Shown piece by piece: positions 32,670 through 42,110 of a DNA stretch of 64,000 nt. Both the position numbers and the translations under genes were made by a program. The notes under the pieces were generated by a model. The model worked only from the letters and a program-made list of their open reading frames with translations, was not told where the DNA came from and searched no databases. Source of the stretch: QHXM01 sp963697975 (GTDB lineage: Bacteria; Acidobacteriota; Blastocatellia; Pyrinomonadales; Pyrinomonadaceae); contig OY969111.1 in the NCBI GenBank assembly GCA_963697975.1, positions 1,798,001 through 1,862,000 of the forward strand, in the 5' to 3' direction. How positions within the stretch are numbered: the first letter of the stretch is position 1; every line of letters begins with the position of its first letter.

Positions 32670-33422
32670 CTATTCAAAGCCTTCGAGCGGCCACTGCTTA
32701 TCTATGAATTCCAGATGGAGACGCGGAATGCCATTGTCTCCCGTGCGACGTGCGCGCACCGCTGCGACCACGGAGATTTTGTACTGCGCGCTCGTCACTC
32801 TGACAAAGCTTCCGCGCGTGGCATTCAACGTCGTGAAGACTGCCGCACCACGTCGGCTGATGTTTTCCGTCACGGTCGTCTCGCTGGCCGTTACCTGCCC
32901 GTTCTCACCCAACGCATCGATAATCACTTCAATGGGAATATGGTGGCGCGTTTCGGGTCGCGGGTCGTCTGACGGAACGTAGCTCTTTGCCTGCTCCAGT
33001 TCGTAGATACTCCATAAGCCGGTCTCAGTCACCGAAGCTGCCACGTCATACCGCGTGGTCGGGTCTAGCTCAAAACTTTCAGGCGCGCGCTTGCCGATAA
33101 AAGCGACGCCGACCTCGTAACCCACCGGCTTCTCATTCAACGCTTCCACCACGCTGACGTTTCGCACCAACGCCCAGACGCGATATTGATCCTCGACGTG
33201 ATCGAAGCAGCGCAACTGGCGCGGCATCGGCATCGTCAAATGCAGCAAACGCCCCCGCTCTGTCGGGCGAGTGATCTTGAGACGCGCCCCGAACGGCGTC
33301 ACGTCAATCAGCCGCGATTTCTCTACCCAGTCGTGCCCTTCCGTTTCGCGGCCAAACACACGCACGGGGAGGCCGAGTTCCAGCCGCTCACGCATGCGCC
33401 GCGATTTTCCGTTAAAGGTCAT
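32670..33422 (-). CDS. Tandem PilZ-domain protein
   Basis: Residues 8-130 and 160-245 each look like a PilZ domain. The first has RRMRERLELG and DVTPFGARL; the second has RHHIPIEV and TENISRRGAAV. These correspond to the RxxxR-like and D/NxSxxG-like c-di-GMP contacts, although threonine or proline replaces the canonical serine in the first copy. It probably senses c-di-GMP in the cytoplasm and acts on a partner protein. It is the first gene of the operon PilZ - cysteine-rich protein - plsC. Confidence 0.8.
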   Translation of the reverse strand: MTFNGKSRRMRERLELGLPVRVFGRETEGHDWVEKSRLIDVTPFGARLKITRPTERGRLLHLTMPMPRQLRCFDHVEDQYRVWALVRNVSVVEALNEKPVGYEVGVAFIGKRAPESFELDPTTRYDVAASVTETGLWSIYELEQAKSYVPSDDPRPETRHHIPIEVIIDALGENGQVTASETTVTENISRRGAAVFTTLNATRGSFVRVTSAQYKISVVAAVRARRTGDNGIPRLHLEFIDKQWPLEGFE

Positions 33423-33775
33423 CCTCTGTTTTGGCTTCCCCGTAGCCCCTCAATTCCACCCATCCGGGCACAAAATATTGTGCCCCAAGAAAACCCGCTC
33501 GCGCTTCTCCGAAAACACGCTAAAACCCCGATTTTTATTGGCTTTTTGGCTCTTTCCGCGTTTGCTAAAATGCCCTTTTCCGGGTACAATATCTCGTACT
33601 TCAAACCCGTGCCCCGCAGGCCTGGTCAACCAAGTACCAGAAACCTCGAAACGTTGAAATAACATCTGCGCCATCGAACTCTCAATTGTGGCGCAAGCGG
33701 GCCGCATGTTTGCCGTAAGGTGGTAACTTCCGAAAGAGCAGAGCGAGCGCGGATTGTACCGGAAAGGTCTATTGA
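33423..33775. other. 353 bp divergent intergenic region upstream of gyrA
   Basis: It holds the promoter of gyrA (33562-33590) and a leader of about 180 nt. A modest hairpin TTCCG...CGGAA (about 33729-33765) precedes the gyrA start. I see no gene, repeat or clear riboswitch. Confidence 0.5.
33562..33590 (+). promoter_or_regulatory. Probable gyrA promoter
   Basis: TTGCTA (33562-33567, four of six) and TACAAT (33585-33590, five of six) are 17 bp apart. Transcription would start near 33597, leaving a leader of about 180 nt before the gyrA ATG. Confidence 0.55.
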
Positions 33776-36346
33776 ATGGAAACTACGACAGAAAAAAATT
33801 ACATCAATATCGAAGACGAGATGCGGCGCTCCTATCTGGACTACGCCATGTCCGTCATCATTGGTCGCGCGCTGCCAGACGTGCGCGACGGGCTAAAACC
33901 AGTGCACCGCCGTGTGCTCTGGGCGATGAATGAATTAGGAAACCAATATAACAAAGCTTATAAAAAGAGTGCGCGCGTCGTCGGCGACGTGATCGGTAAA
34001 TATCACCCGCACGGCGACACGGCAGTTTATGACACCATCGTTCGTCTCGCGCAGGATTTCTCCATGCGCTATCCCTTGATTGACGGGCAGGGCAACTTCG
34101 GCTCGGTGGATGGCGACGCTGCGGCGGCAATGCGTTACACGGAAGTCCGCATGGCTCGCCTGACTACACAAATTCTCACGGACATCGAAAAAGAGACGGT
34201 TGATTTTCGACCCAACTATGACGAATCTTTGAGCGAGCCTTCGGTCTTACCGGCGCGCATCCCGAATCTGCTGATTAACGGTTCGGACGGCATCGCCGTC
34301 GGGATGGCGACCAAGATTCCGCCGCATAATCTGACTGAAGTGCTGGACGCGACCATCGCGCTCCTGCGTAAACCGAACACCAGCATCGAAGACCTGGCGA
34401 AGATCGTCACCGGGCCAGACTTTCCGACCGGCGGCTTCATCTATGGCGGTGAAGAACTCAAGCGGTCTTACACGACGGGTCGCGGCGTGATTCAGATGCG
34501 CGCGCGCGCCGGAATTGATCGCATCGGGCGCGGCACTCAGGAACGTGATGCCATCGTCATCACGGAGATTCCCTTCCAGGTCAACAAAGCGCGGCTCATC
34601 GAGCGCATCGCCGAACTCGTCAACGAGAAGAAGCTCGAAGGCATCTCGGATTTGCGCGATGAATCCGACCGCGACGGGATGCGTATCGTCATCGAACTCA
34701 AGCGCGACGCTGTGCCACAGGTCATTCTCAACAAGCTCTACAAGATGACGCCGATGCAATCATCTTTCGGCGTCATCAATCTGGCCATCGTCAACGGACA
34801 GCCGCGCGTCCTGAACATCAAGCAGATGCTCGAAGCCTTCGTTGACTTCAGGCGCGAGGTCGTGCGACGCAGAACCGAATACGAGTTGCGAAAGGCTCGC
34901 GCACGCGCACACATCCTCGAAGGTCTAACCAAGGCGATTGACGCACTCGACTATATCGTGACGCTCATCCGCAACTCGCGCTCGGTTGACGAAGCGCGGC
35001 AGTGGCTGACGGGCGACATGAAAACAATGAACGACGTGAAGTCGTGGAAAGGTGTTCCCACAGACCTCGCGCTCGCAGATTATGTGAAAAAGCTACAGAA
35101 GACGATCAAGCGTCTTGAGTTTTCGGAGTTGCAGGCGCAGGCGATTCTCGATCTGCAACTGCGACGGCTCGCCGCGCTCGAACGCCAGAAGATCATTGAC
35201 GAGTACGAGGGCCTCATCAAGCTGATGGCCGCGCTTGAGGAGATTCTGGCAAACGAAAGCAGTCTGCGCCGCGTCATCATCGAGGAACTGCAAGAGGTCA
35301 AGAAAGATTTTGGCGATGCCAGACGGACGGAGATTATAGAGGAAGGGGTGGAGCTGTCCATCGAGGATTTAATCGCCGACGAAGACGTAGCGATTACCGT
35401 CACGAACAGCGGCTACATCAAGCGCACGCCGATTACGACCTACCAGCGGCAGGGGCGCGGCGGAAAAGGAAGATTCGGCGCTTCGACCGGCAAGAACGGC
35501 GACTTCGTCGAGCATCTCTTCATCGCTACGACTCACGCTTATTTGATGATCTTCACGGATAACGGGCAGGTCTTCAAGCTCAAGGTTCACGAAGTGCCGG
35601 ACGCTGCGGCTTCAGCTCGCGGCAAGGCGGTCGTCAATCTCATCAACATTCCGTCAACGCGCAAGCTCGCCGGAGTCGTGCCGGTGCGCGAATTCTCGGA
35701 AGGCCGCTACGTGGTGATGGTGACGCGCAAAGGCGTCATCAAGAAAACCAGCCTGGCCGATTTCCAGAACATACGCATGAACGGCATCAATGCTATCAAC
35801 ATTGACGACGGCGACGAGCTTCTCGACGTGGTCTTGACCGATGGCACGAAGCGTATCTTCATCGCCACGCATAATGGTCTCGCGATTCGTTTTGACGAGA
35901 AGGGCGTCAGGCCGATGGGTCGCGCCACGCGCGGCGTGCGCGGCATTGACCTACGCAAAGACGATTACGTCGTTTCGCTCTGCGCCGTCTCTGCCGAGGA
36001 TAACGAGCGGATGCTCTCCATCTCCGAACAGGGTTTTGGTAAGCAGACAAAGATTACCGACTACCGCTTCCAGTCGCGTGGCGGCAAGGGCGTCATCAAC
36101 ATGAAGACGACCGATAAGACAGGAAGGGTGGTGGCGGTCTTCCCGGTTGAGGATGAGTCGGAAATCATGATCATCACCCAGCAGGGCAAGCTCATCCGCA
36201 TCGAAGCCGACAGCATTCGCAAGACTGGACGCTCGGCTTCCGGTGTCCGATTGATTAAGACCGACGGCGGCGACATGGTCACCAGCGCCTCGCTCGTCGA
36301 GCCTGCTGCTGAAGAGGTAGGCGTGGACGAGGTCACCATCGGTTAA
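33776..36346 (+). CDS. gyrA: DNA gyrase subunit A
   Basis: The 856-residue protein is full length. The catalytic tyrosine is Y121 in AMRYTEVRMA. The quinolone-resistance region reads HPHGDTAVYD, with T82 and D86 at the positions of E. coli S83 and D87, a natural threonine found in several phyla. The GyrA-box in the C-terminal beta-pinwheel is QGRGGKG (consensus QRRGGKG) and marks it as gyrase, not ParC. It wraps and passes DNA with GyrB to introduce negative supercoils. gyrB is not in the window. Confidence 0.98.
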   Translation: METTTEKNYINIEDEMRRSYLDYAMSVIIGRALPDVRDGLKPVHRRVLWAMNELGNQYNKAYKKSARVVGDVIGKYHPHGDTAVYDTIVRLAQDFSMRYPLIDGQGNFGSVDGDAAAAMRYTEVRMARLTTQILTDIEKETVDFRPNYDESLSEPSVLPARIPNLLINGSDGIAVGMATKIPPHNLTEVLDATIALLRKPNTSIEDLAKIVTGPDFPTGGFIYGGEELKRSYTTGRGVIQMRARAGIDRIGRGTQERDAIVITEIPFQVNKARLIERIAELVNEKKLEGISDLRDESDRDGMRIVIELKRDAVPQVILNKLYKMTPMQSSFGVINLAIVNGQPRVLNIKQMLEAFVDFRREVVRRRTEYELRKARARAHILEGLTKAIDALDYIVTLIRNSRSVDEARQWLTGDMKTMNDVKSWKGVPTDLALADYVKKLQKTIKRLEFSELQAQAILDLQLRRLAALERQKIIDEYEGLIKLMAALEEILANESSLRRVIIEELQEVKKDFGDARRTEIIEEGVELSIEDLIADEDVAITVTNSGYIKRTPITTYQRQGRGGKGRFGASTGKNGDFVEHLFIATTHAYLMIFTDNGQVFKLKVHEVPDAAASARGKAVVNLINIPSTRKLAGVVPVREFSEGRYVVMVTRKGVIKKTSLADFQNIRMNGINAINIDDGDELLDVVLTDGTKRIFIATHNGLAIRFDEKGVRPMGRATRGVRGIDLRKDDYVVSLCAVSAEDNERMLSISEQGFGKQTKITDYRFQSRGGKGVINMKTTDKTGRVVAVFPVEDESEIMIITQQGKLIRIEADSIRKTGRSASGVRLIKTDGGDMVTSASLVEPAAEEVGVDEVTIG

Positions 36347-36372
36347 ATCGAGCGAGCGATCCCTATCCAAAC

Positions 36373-36416
36373 AAGAGCGGCGAGATGAGGCCATTGGCGT
36401 TCATCTCGCCGCTCTT
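36373..36416. terminator. Bidirectional terminator between gyrA and the VWFA gene
   Basis: A perfect 16 bp stem (36373-36388 with 36401-36416) around a 12 nt loop lies 27 bp after the gyrA stop and 19 bp after the stop of the convergent VWFA gene. Confidence 0.8.
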
Positions 36417-36434
36417 AATTCTATCCTGGATTTT

Positions 36435-38600
36435 CTACTCGACAACGAAGCTGGCCTGCTGCGACGTGCTGGTTTTAGTCGTTCGATCAGTCGCCGTAAC
36501 TCGAAGAGCGTATCTGCCCGGAGGCAGTTGATCAAGGGCAATCTCAGCCCAGTAAGGCAGACGCGTTCGGTCTGTTACGGTGTCGGTCGGAAGCATCATT
36601 AAAGGCATGACGATGACCGGGTGATTATCGCGCATCACGCGCGCCTCGATTTCGACATTCGGAGGCGCGCTGCCCGCCTGCGCCGCGTTGTAGATGTAGG
36701 TTTGGAATCTGAGCACGGAACTGCGCGGGAAGCGGCGGGCGGCGTTGACCATGACGGCGCGGGGCGAGTGCCAGGATTTTCCATCCTTTGATTCCATCGC
36801 TTCGCGCTCGCCGAGAAACAGACTGCTCATCTGAAAGCGCGCGGGGGTGAAATCCGGCACTTCGATCCACTGCATTGCGCTGCCCGTGCGCCCCGTCGCG
36901 CGCTCGCGCACGGCCACGCGCACCTGATAGAGGCCGGGCGCAATTGCCAACTGCTGATTCCAGACGACGATTTTTCGCCCGCCCACCGGCGCACTCGCTT
37001 CGGGCGCGACCGTGACCTTTTGTTTAAAGCTGGCGATAGCGCCCCGGTCATCCAGTGCAACACCCAGCACGTCAACTTCCGCTTTCTGCGTTTTGTCAGT
37101 CGGGTCGAGGCTCAAGGCAGCGGCGTCTATTTGCATCGAAGCGGTCAGCGCCATTTCGCTGCCCTGCTTGTTTGCGTAGCCAACCGAAAGCTGTACGGGC
37201 AGGGCATGGAGAGGATAGAGAGAACCGAGCGCGGCGCGCAGCTCGTCGTCAGGCGTGTTGCTGCCTGCTCTTGCACCGGCATGCTTCACGGAAGCCGTCA
37301 ACGGGGCTTCGATGAAACCTCGTCGCACGCGCACTTTCAAATCGGGTCGTCCTTTAATCGTCACCTCGACGCGCGATTTTTCTCCACGCTGTTCCTCGCG
37401 CTCAGGACGCCACGCCAAAAGATAGTAACTGGACGATTCTTCGAGGGCGCGCGAGAAACTGTCTTCAAATGAATTTGAATTAAGGAAGGTGCGTCCACCT
37501 GTCTCGGATGCCAGAATCTGCAAAGGCTCTTGAGTGGCGATGGTTTCGCCGAGCAGGTTGCGCGAGACGCTGCCGGTGAAGTCGGGGTAGACGCTACGGC
37601 TGGCGTCGGTAGAGGTGTCTGCAAATGTGCCCCGCGCGTCTATCGCATAAATCACCGCACCGATCTGCGCCGCTTGTTTAGTCACTCGCCGCAGCATCTC
37701 TACAACGTTCGAGGCGCGCGGGTCGGCAACGAAACCTTCCGTCAGGAAGAAAACGACTTTGCGTCCGGGAAGCGAGGCCGACGAACGCATCAGTCCCAGC
37801 AAGGCGTTGGTGGTATTCGCGGTCGCCGCACGCGATTGCGCGCCAATCTGGTGAACACGATTCTGCACGATGTTGGCCGCCGTCACCGGGTCGGTCTGGT
37901 ATTCGGCTACCGTAGCTGCGACCAGATAAGTGAAAAGCTCACGGTTGAAATGCTCGGACACCTGTGCCGCGTCGTATTCGCTAATCGTCACCTTGCCCGC
38001 ATAAGTTTCAGGATTGCGCCGATTGTTCAATCGTGCGACGGCTTCACGCAGCACCGCCGCGTTGTCCGTCAGTTGCTGCAAGAATCCGACTTGCCCGCTG
38101 GTCGAGACAATCGCCGCTTGATCGTTCTGCCCCATCTCGTTGTCAATGAATTGCAGGAGCGATTTACGCACGCGGATGAGATTCTCAGGAGACAAATGCA
38201 GGTCGTCTATGAAAAAGAGGATAACGCGACCGCGATCAAACGCCACGCGCGCTCCTTTGACATCCTGAGCAAGCCCTCTCTTAGCATTATCACGCGCAGG
38301 CGAGGTTGATCGTTTAGCTTCTGCTGATGTCGGGAAGACGACAGGCTCGAAGAAAGAGATGGAACGCGGCTTTCCCTCGACCCTCAATTCAAACTGGTCG
38401 CTCCTCAAGCCTTCGACAAGGCGACCCTGCCGGTCAATCACGCTCACGTCCGTCTGCGCCAATTCTGTTTTAATCCGCACAACATCGTCCGGCGCGTTCT
38501 GCTCTGTTGGCTGCTGCGCTTGAATGGGTGAAAGAGAGTTGACGAAAAAGGCTAGCACGACGGCAGCGAGCAGGAAGCGTAAGATTTCGAGCGGACGCAT
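36435..38600 (-). CDS. Exported VWFA-related protein of acidobacterial type, copy 1
   Basis: I choose the ATG at 38600 because it directly precedes a signal peptide (RPLEILRFLLAAVVLAFFVN, cleavage after QAQ); a longer frame to 38729 is encoded by an intergenic repeat. The 721-residue protein matches the acidobacterial VWFA-related family (TIGR03436-like): VRIKTELAQTDVSVIDRQG, DQFELRVEGKP, then a VWA domain with VILFFIDDLHLSPE and later VIYAIDARGTF. The MIDAS motif is degenerate (FIDDLHLS for DxSxS). A C-terminal beta-rich part follows. The family is exported and abundant in Acidobacteria; its function is unknown. It is adjacent to a paralogue. Confidence 0.88.
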   Translation of the reverse strand: MRPLEILRFLLAAVVLAFFVNSLSPIQAQQPTEQNAPDDVVRIKTELAQTDVSVIDRQGRLVEGLRSDQFELRVEGKPRSISFFEPVVFPTSAEAKRSTSPARDNAKRGLAQDVKGARVAFDRGRVILFFIDDLHLSPENLIRVRKSLLQFIDNEMGQNDQAAIVSTSGQVGFLQQLTDNAAVLREAVARLNNRRNPETYAGKVTISEYDAAQVSEHFNRELFTYLVAATVAEYQTDPVTAANIVQNRVHQIGAQSRAATANTTNALLGLMRSSASLPGRKVVFFLTEGFVADPRASNVVEMLRRVTKQAAQIGAVIYAIDARGTFADTSTDASRSVYPDFTGSVSRNLLGETIATQEPLQILASETGGRTFLNSNSFEDSFSRALEESSSYYLLAWRPEREEQRGEKSRVEVTIKGRPDLKVRVRRGFIEAPLTASVKHAGARAGSNTPDDELRAALGSLYPLHALPVQLSVGYANKQGSEMALTASMQIDAAALSLDPTDKTQKAEVDVLGVALDDRGAIASFKQKVTVAPEASAPVGGRKIVVWNQQLAIAPGLYQVRVAVRERATGRTGSAMQWIEVPDFTPARFQMSSLFLGEREAMESKDGKSWHSPRAVMVNAARRFPRSSVLRFQTYIYNAAQAGSAPPNVEIEARVMRDNHPVIVMPLMMLPTDTVTDRTRLPYWAEIALDQLPPGRYALRVTATDRTTKTSTSQQASFVVE

Positions 38601-38934
38601 AATAATCATCTCGAATACAATTAACGTCAGTACCGTAAGCAGTGCTGAGAAGCAGTTCGGAAAGCTCCGAAGGAGCGAAATGTATATAGCCTGTGGCAGC
38701 GCCACAGGGGTAAATTCCAGTTTATTCATTTAGCCCTGTAAGGGCGGAATAAGGGCGACATCTTTATTCCGCCCTTACAGGGCTTAAACATTTGGCCTCT
38801 GTCTTGACCCGGGGCTTGCGCCCTGGGCTATCACATGACGCCCCTTTGGGGCTTTCAGAGATTTTCCAAACGGCTTCTGACCAGAAACGCTCTCGCCAAA
38901 GTGCGCTCGCTTTCCGGTGTTTCGGTCTTCCCTT
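38601..38934. repeat. Cluster of perfect GC-rich palindromes between the two VWFA genes
   Basis: The gap holds a chain of hairpins: CCTGTGGC-AGC-GCCACAGG, a perfect 21 bp palindrome (38732-38752 with 38764-38784, AGCCCTGTAAGGGCGGAATA type), and smaller GCCCC/GGGGC pairs to about 38860. Style resembles the repeat cluster at 51612-51830. No gene is evident apart from the extended frame of the VWFA gene. Confidence 0.75.
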
Positions 38935-41139
38935 CTACTCGACAACGAAGGCGGCTCGCTGCGAGACACTCGCTTTTGTCGTCCGATCAATCGCCGTCAC
39001 CTGAAGCGCATACCGGCCCGGAGGCAACTGGTCGAGCGAAATCTCTGCCCAGTAGGGGAGACGCGCTAAATCTTTCGTGGTATCGGTCGGGAGCTTCACC
39101 GCAGCCGCATTGAGTATTATCTGGTTATCGCGGAAGACGCGCGTTTGAATCTCTACATCGGGCGAAGAGGTGGCAGCACCACGCGCCGCATTATAGATGT
39201 AGGCTTGAAAGCGCAGCACGGAAGAGCGCGTGAAGCGACGATCAACGTCAATCATAATAGGTCGCGGAGCGGTGGCGAATTTTTCGTCCCGCGCGGGCGT
39301 TTTACGCTCGCCCAAAAACAGGCTGCTTAAAGAGAAGCGCCCCGTCGAAAGGTCAGGCACTTCAATCCACTGCTGAGCGCCGCCCGTGCGCCCGCTGCTG
39401 CGCTCGCGCACGGCCACGCGCACTTGGTAAAGGCCGGGCGGCAACTTTAGTTGCTGATTCCACACGACGGGCTGTCGTTGATTCTGCGAAGACGGGTCTG
39501 AAGTGATGGTCAGCACCTGTTTGAAAGTGACGATCACGCCCCTGTCATCAATAGCCGCGCCCAGAACGTCAACCTCGCTCTTCTCGGCCTCGCCCGTCGT
39601 CACGTCCAGCGCCTCGCGCTCAATCTGCATGGAGGCTTTCAGCGCCGAACCCTGATCCGGCTCTTGGACGTAGCCGACCGAGAGCGCGGTGGGAAGCGTT
39701 CGATGCGGGTAGAGCGACCCCAACGCCATGAGCAATCCGGCCTCCGGCGTCTGAGCTTGTTGCTGAAGATTGGACGCGCTCTTTTCATCTTCGTTTTTAG
39801 CGGGGGCTTTGGCGGGGGGCGGAACGTAGTAATTGCGCCGCAGGCGAACGCGCAGGTCCGGACGATCCTTGATGCTGACTTTGATGCGAGCTTTCCCGCC
39901 GCGCTGTTCCTCGTTTTCGGGACGCCACGCGAGCAGGTAGTAAGCGGAAGTTTCGTTGATGGCCTGTTGAAAGGCATCCTTGAATGAATTGGAGTTGATG
40001 ATGGCTCGCCCGCCGGTATCTTCCGCCAGAATGTGCAGCGGCTCTTGCAGGGCGCTTGTTTCCATCGTGGGGTTGCGCGCCTGTGTGCCCGTCGCCAGCC
40101 CGTCTGGAAATTCGTTGCGGCTCGCGTCAATCACCGGATCGTTAAAAGTTCCGCGCGCATCCATCGTGTAGACGACTATGCCTGTGCGCGCCGCCATCTC
40201 CGTCACACGCTTGAGCACATTCATCGCGTTTGAGCCGTTCACGTCCGTGATAAAGCCATCCGAGATGAAGAAGACGAGCTTGCGCCCCGGCATAGAGGCT
40301 GAAGACTGCATCAGGCTCTCCAGCACGCCGAGCAGATCGCTTGTCGTCATCTTCGATTGGGCCGCAGTCTGGCGCGTGCGGTTTCGGACGATGTTCGCCG
40401 CGACGCGCATCAGCGCACCCTTAGATTGATACTCATTCATGGTCGCCGCCAGCAGGTAAGTAAACAACTCGCGGTCACCGTGATCTACGATCCTCGTGGC
40501 TTGATAATCGCTAATCGGCACTTTGCCCGCGTAGGTCTCCGGGTTTCTCTTGTAGTTGAGGCGGTCGATGGCCGCACTTAGCACCGGCTTGTAGTCCGTC
40601 AGTTGTTGCAGGAATCCGATCTGCCCGCTGGCGGAAACAATCGCCACGCGATCATTCTGGCTCATCTGATTCTCGACGAAATACGTGAGAGCCTTGCGCG
40701 CCCGCATGAGGCTGGATTCGCTGAGATGCAGATCGTCTAGAAAAAAGAAGATGACGCGTCCCTGACTGCTTGACGTGGCAAGCGCCGTCCTGCTTTGCTC
40801 GCTGTTCACAGATTTTCCGTCTCTCGCCGCCGACACCTGCGACGCTTCACGGGCGCCACCCGTCGACACACGCTCGAAGAAAGAAACGGTTTGAGATTTA
40901 CCATCAAGGCTCAACTCAAACTGTTCGGGGCGCAAGCCCTCCACGAAGCGTCCCTGCTTGTCGAAGACCGTCACATCCGTCTGAACGAGTTCCGTCTTGA
41001 TACGCAAAACTTCGTCGTCCTGCTGTGGAGGCCTATTCTGCGTCGGCTGTTGTCCGCGTATTGCGGGGACATTGATGAAGAAACAAAACGACGCGGTGAG
41101 CAGCAAAGTTCGGAAGGTAGAAGTGTTCGGTGAATGCAT
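38935..41139 (-). CDS. Exported VWFA-related protein of acidobacterial type, copy 2
   Basis: The 734-residue protein has a signal peptide (TLLLTASFCFFINVPAIRGQ) and the same architecture as copy 1: LRIKTELVQTDVTVFDKQG, EQFELSLDGKS, a VWA domain with VIFFFLDDLHLSESSL and VVYTMDARGTF, and a C-terminal domain with shared stretches such as WNQQL-LPPGLYQVRVAVRER and LPYWAEI-LDQLPPGRYAL. The proteins are clear tandem duplicates. The segment around residues 430-460 (PPPAKAPAKNEDEKS) is longer than in copy 1. The start has GAGGTCAA upstream. Confidence 0.9.
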   Translation of the reverse strand: MHSPNTSTFRTLLLTASFCFFINVPAIRGQQPTQNRPPQQDDEVLRIKTELVQTDVTVFDKQGRFVEGLRPEQFELSLDGKSQTVSFFERVSTGGAREASQVSAARDGKSVNSEQSRTALATSSSQGRVIFFFLDDLHLSESSLMRARKALTYFVENQMSQNDRVAIVSASGQIGFLQQLTDYKPVLSAAIDRLNYKRNPETYAGKVPISDYQATRIVDHGDRELFTYLLAATMNEYQSKGALMRVAANIVRNRTRQTAAQSKMTTSDLLGVLESLMQSSASMPGRKLVFFISDGFITDVNGSNAMNVLKRVTEMAARTGIVVYTMDARGTFNDPVIDASRNEFPDGLATGTQARNPTMETSALQEPLHILAEDTGGRAIINSNSFKDAFQQAINETSAYYLLAWRPENEEQRGGKARIKVSIKDRPDLRVRLRRNYYVPPPAKAPAKNEDEKSASNLQQQAQTPEAGLLMALGSLYPHRTLPTALSVGYVQEPDQGSALKASMQIEREALDVTTGEAEKSEVDVLGAAIDDRGVIVTFKQVLTITSDPSSQNQRQPVVWNQQLKLPPGLYQVRVAVRERSSGRTGGAQQWIEVPDLSTGRFSLSSLFLGERKTPARDEKFATAPRPIMIDVDRRFTRSSVLRFQAYIYNAARGAATSSPDVEIQTRVFRDNQIILNAAAVKLPTDTTKDLARLPYWAEISLDQLPPGRYALQVTAIDRTTKASVSQRAAFVVE

Positions 41140-41191
41140 GACGTTGACCTCAAGCGTGAGACTGAATCGCCAGGGAGACGGAAGAAGAATT

Positions 41192-41298
41192 AGACAGGAT
41201 GGACAGGATAAGCAGGATTAAGAAGAAGAGACAGGTCAAGCGAGCTTGCTATTATTTTTATATCCTGCTCATCCTGTCCATCCTGTTAATTCCGTCTA
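41192..41298. repeat. Iterated intergenic palindrome, family C copy 2
   Basis: ACAGGATGGACAGGATAAGC on the left pairs with ATCCTGCTCATCCTGTCCAT on the right, with a TTAAGAAG loop region. It lies upstream of the VWFA gene copy 2 and after the stop of the MoaD-MoaE gene. Confidence 0.75.
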
Positions 41299-41330
41299 AT
41301 TTTTGACTGCTTCGGATTAAAGCCCTATTT

Positions 41331-42110
41331 TCATTGCGGCGACAATGCTTCCGGTGCGCCTTCGCCTTCAACCCAGATTTCGCCGTCTTCGTAAAACTCT
41401 TTCTTCCAGATGGGCACGGTGCGTTTGAGTTCACGAATCGCCCATTCGCACGCCTCGAACGCGGCGCGGCGGTGCGGCGCGCTGACGCTGATGACGACGC
41501 TGGTCTCGCCTATCTCAAGGCGACCCGTGCGATGCACGATGCCAAGGTGCGCGATCTCGAATCGGGCGTGTGCTTCGCGCCCCAGGCGTCGCATTTCGCT
41601 CAAGGCCATCGGCGGATAGGCTTCGTAAACGAGATAGAGACTCCGGCGTCCGCGCGTCCATTCGCGCACGTAGCCATCGAGCGTGACGGTCGCACCGCAA
41701 AGGGGCAGCACAACGCGGCGCGCGACCTCTCCGACATCAATCGGCTCTGTAGTCAGTTCAAAGAAATCTTTCAGCGCATCTTCGCTGACAAGCGTCTCCT
41801 CAGCGTCCGCACGGCTCGCGCCGCCGCTGACGGGTGGGAAGATGGCAAGCTCGTCACCTGCGCGCACTTCCCTCTCATTGCGCGCGTATTCCTGATTGAC
41901 CGCGAAAAGAAGCGAGCGCCCGAAGCGTCGTTGTAGCTCAGGATAGTTCAATAGTATCTCTTCAAAGGCGCTCTTTGCGCTGGCGGGCGCGCTCAGTTTC
42001 AAAGACACTTCGGCACGCCCGGCAATCTCGCGCGCCGCGCCAAAGAACAGGACACGCACCTCTATGCGCTCACCGCTCTCGCTTTCAGTTTGCCGGGATG
42101 TCGGAATCAT
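41331..42110 (-). CDS. Molybdopterin synthase as one polypeptide: MoaD-MoaE fusion
   Basis: Residues 15-97 are a MoaD-like ubiquitin fold ending in FPPVSGG, the GG that must carry the thiocarboxylate. Residues 110-250 are MoaE, with GATVTLDGYVREWTRG and the lysine-rich catalytic motif VPIWKKEFYEDGEIWVEG. The enzyme inserts two sulfurs into precursor Z to make molybdopterin. Since GG is internal here, cleavage after it is probably needed, as described for mycobacterial MoaX. The ATG shares one base with the stop of the LON-domain gene. No other moa gene is in the window. Confidence 0.92.
   Translation of the reverse strand: MIPTSRQTESESGERIEVRVLFFGAAREIAGRAEVSLKLSAPASAKSAFEEILLNYPELQRRFGRSLLFAVNQEYARNEREVRAGDELAIFPPVSGGASRADAEETLVSEDALKDFFELTTEPIDVGEVARRVVLPLCGATVTLDGYVREWTRGRRSLYLVYEAYPPMALSEMRRLGREAHARFEIAHLGIVHRTGRLEIGETSVVISVSAPHRRAAFEACEWAIRELKRTVPIWKKEFYEDGEIWVEGEGAPEALSPQ

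Noticed and set aside
36435..38729. Longer N-terminus for VWFA copy 1
   Set aside because: The added 43 residues come from an intergenic repeat; the ATG at 38600 precedes a normal signal peptide as in copy 2.
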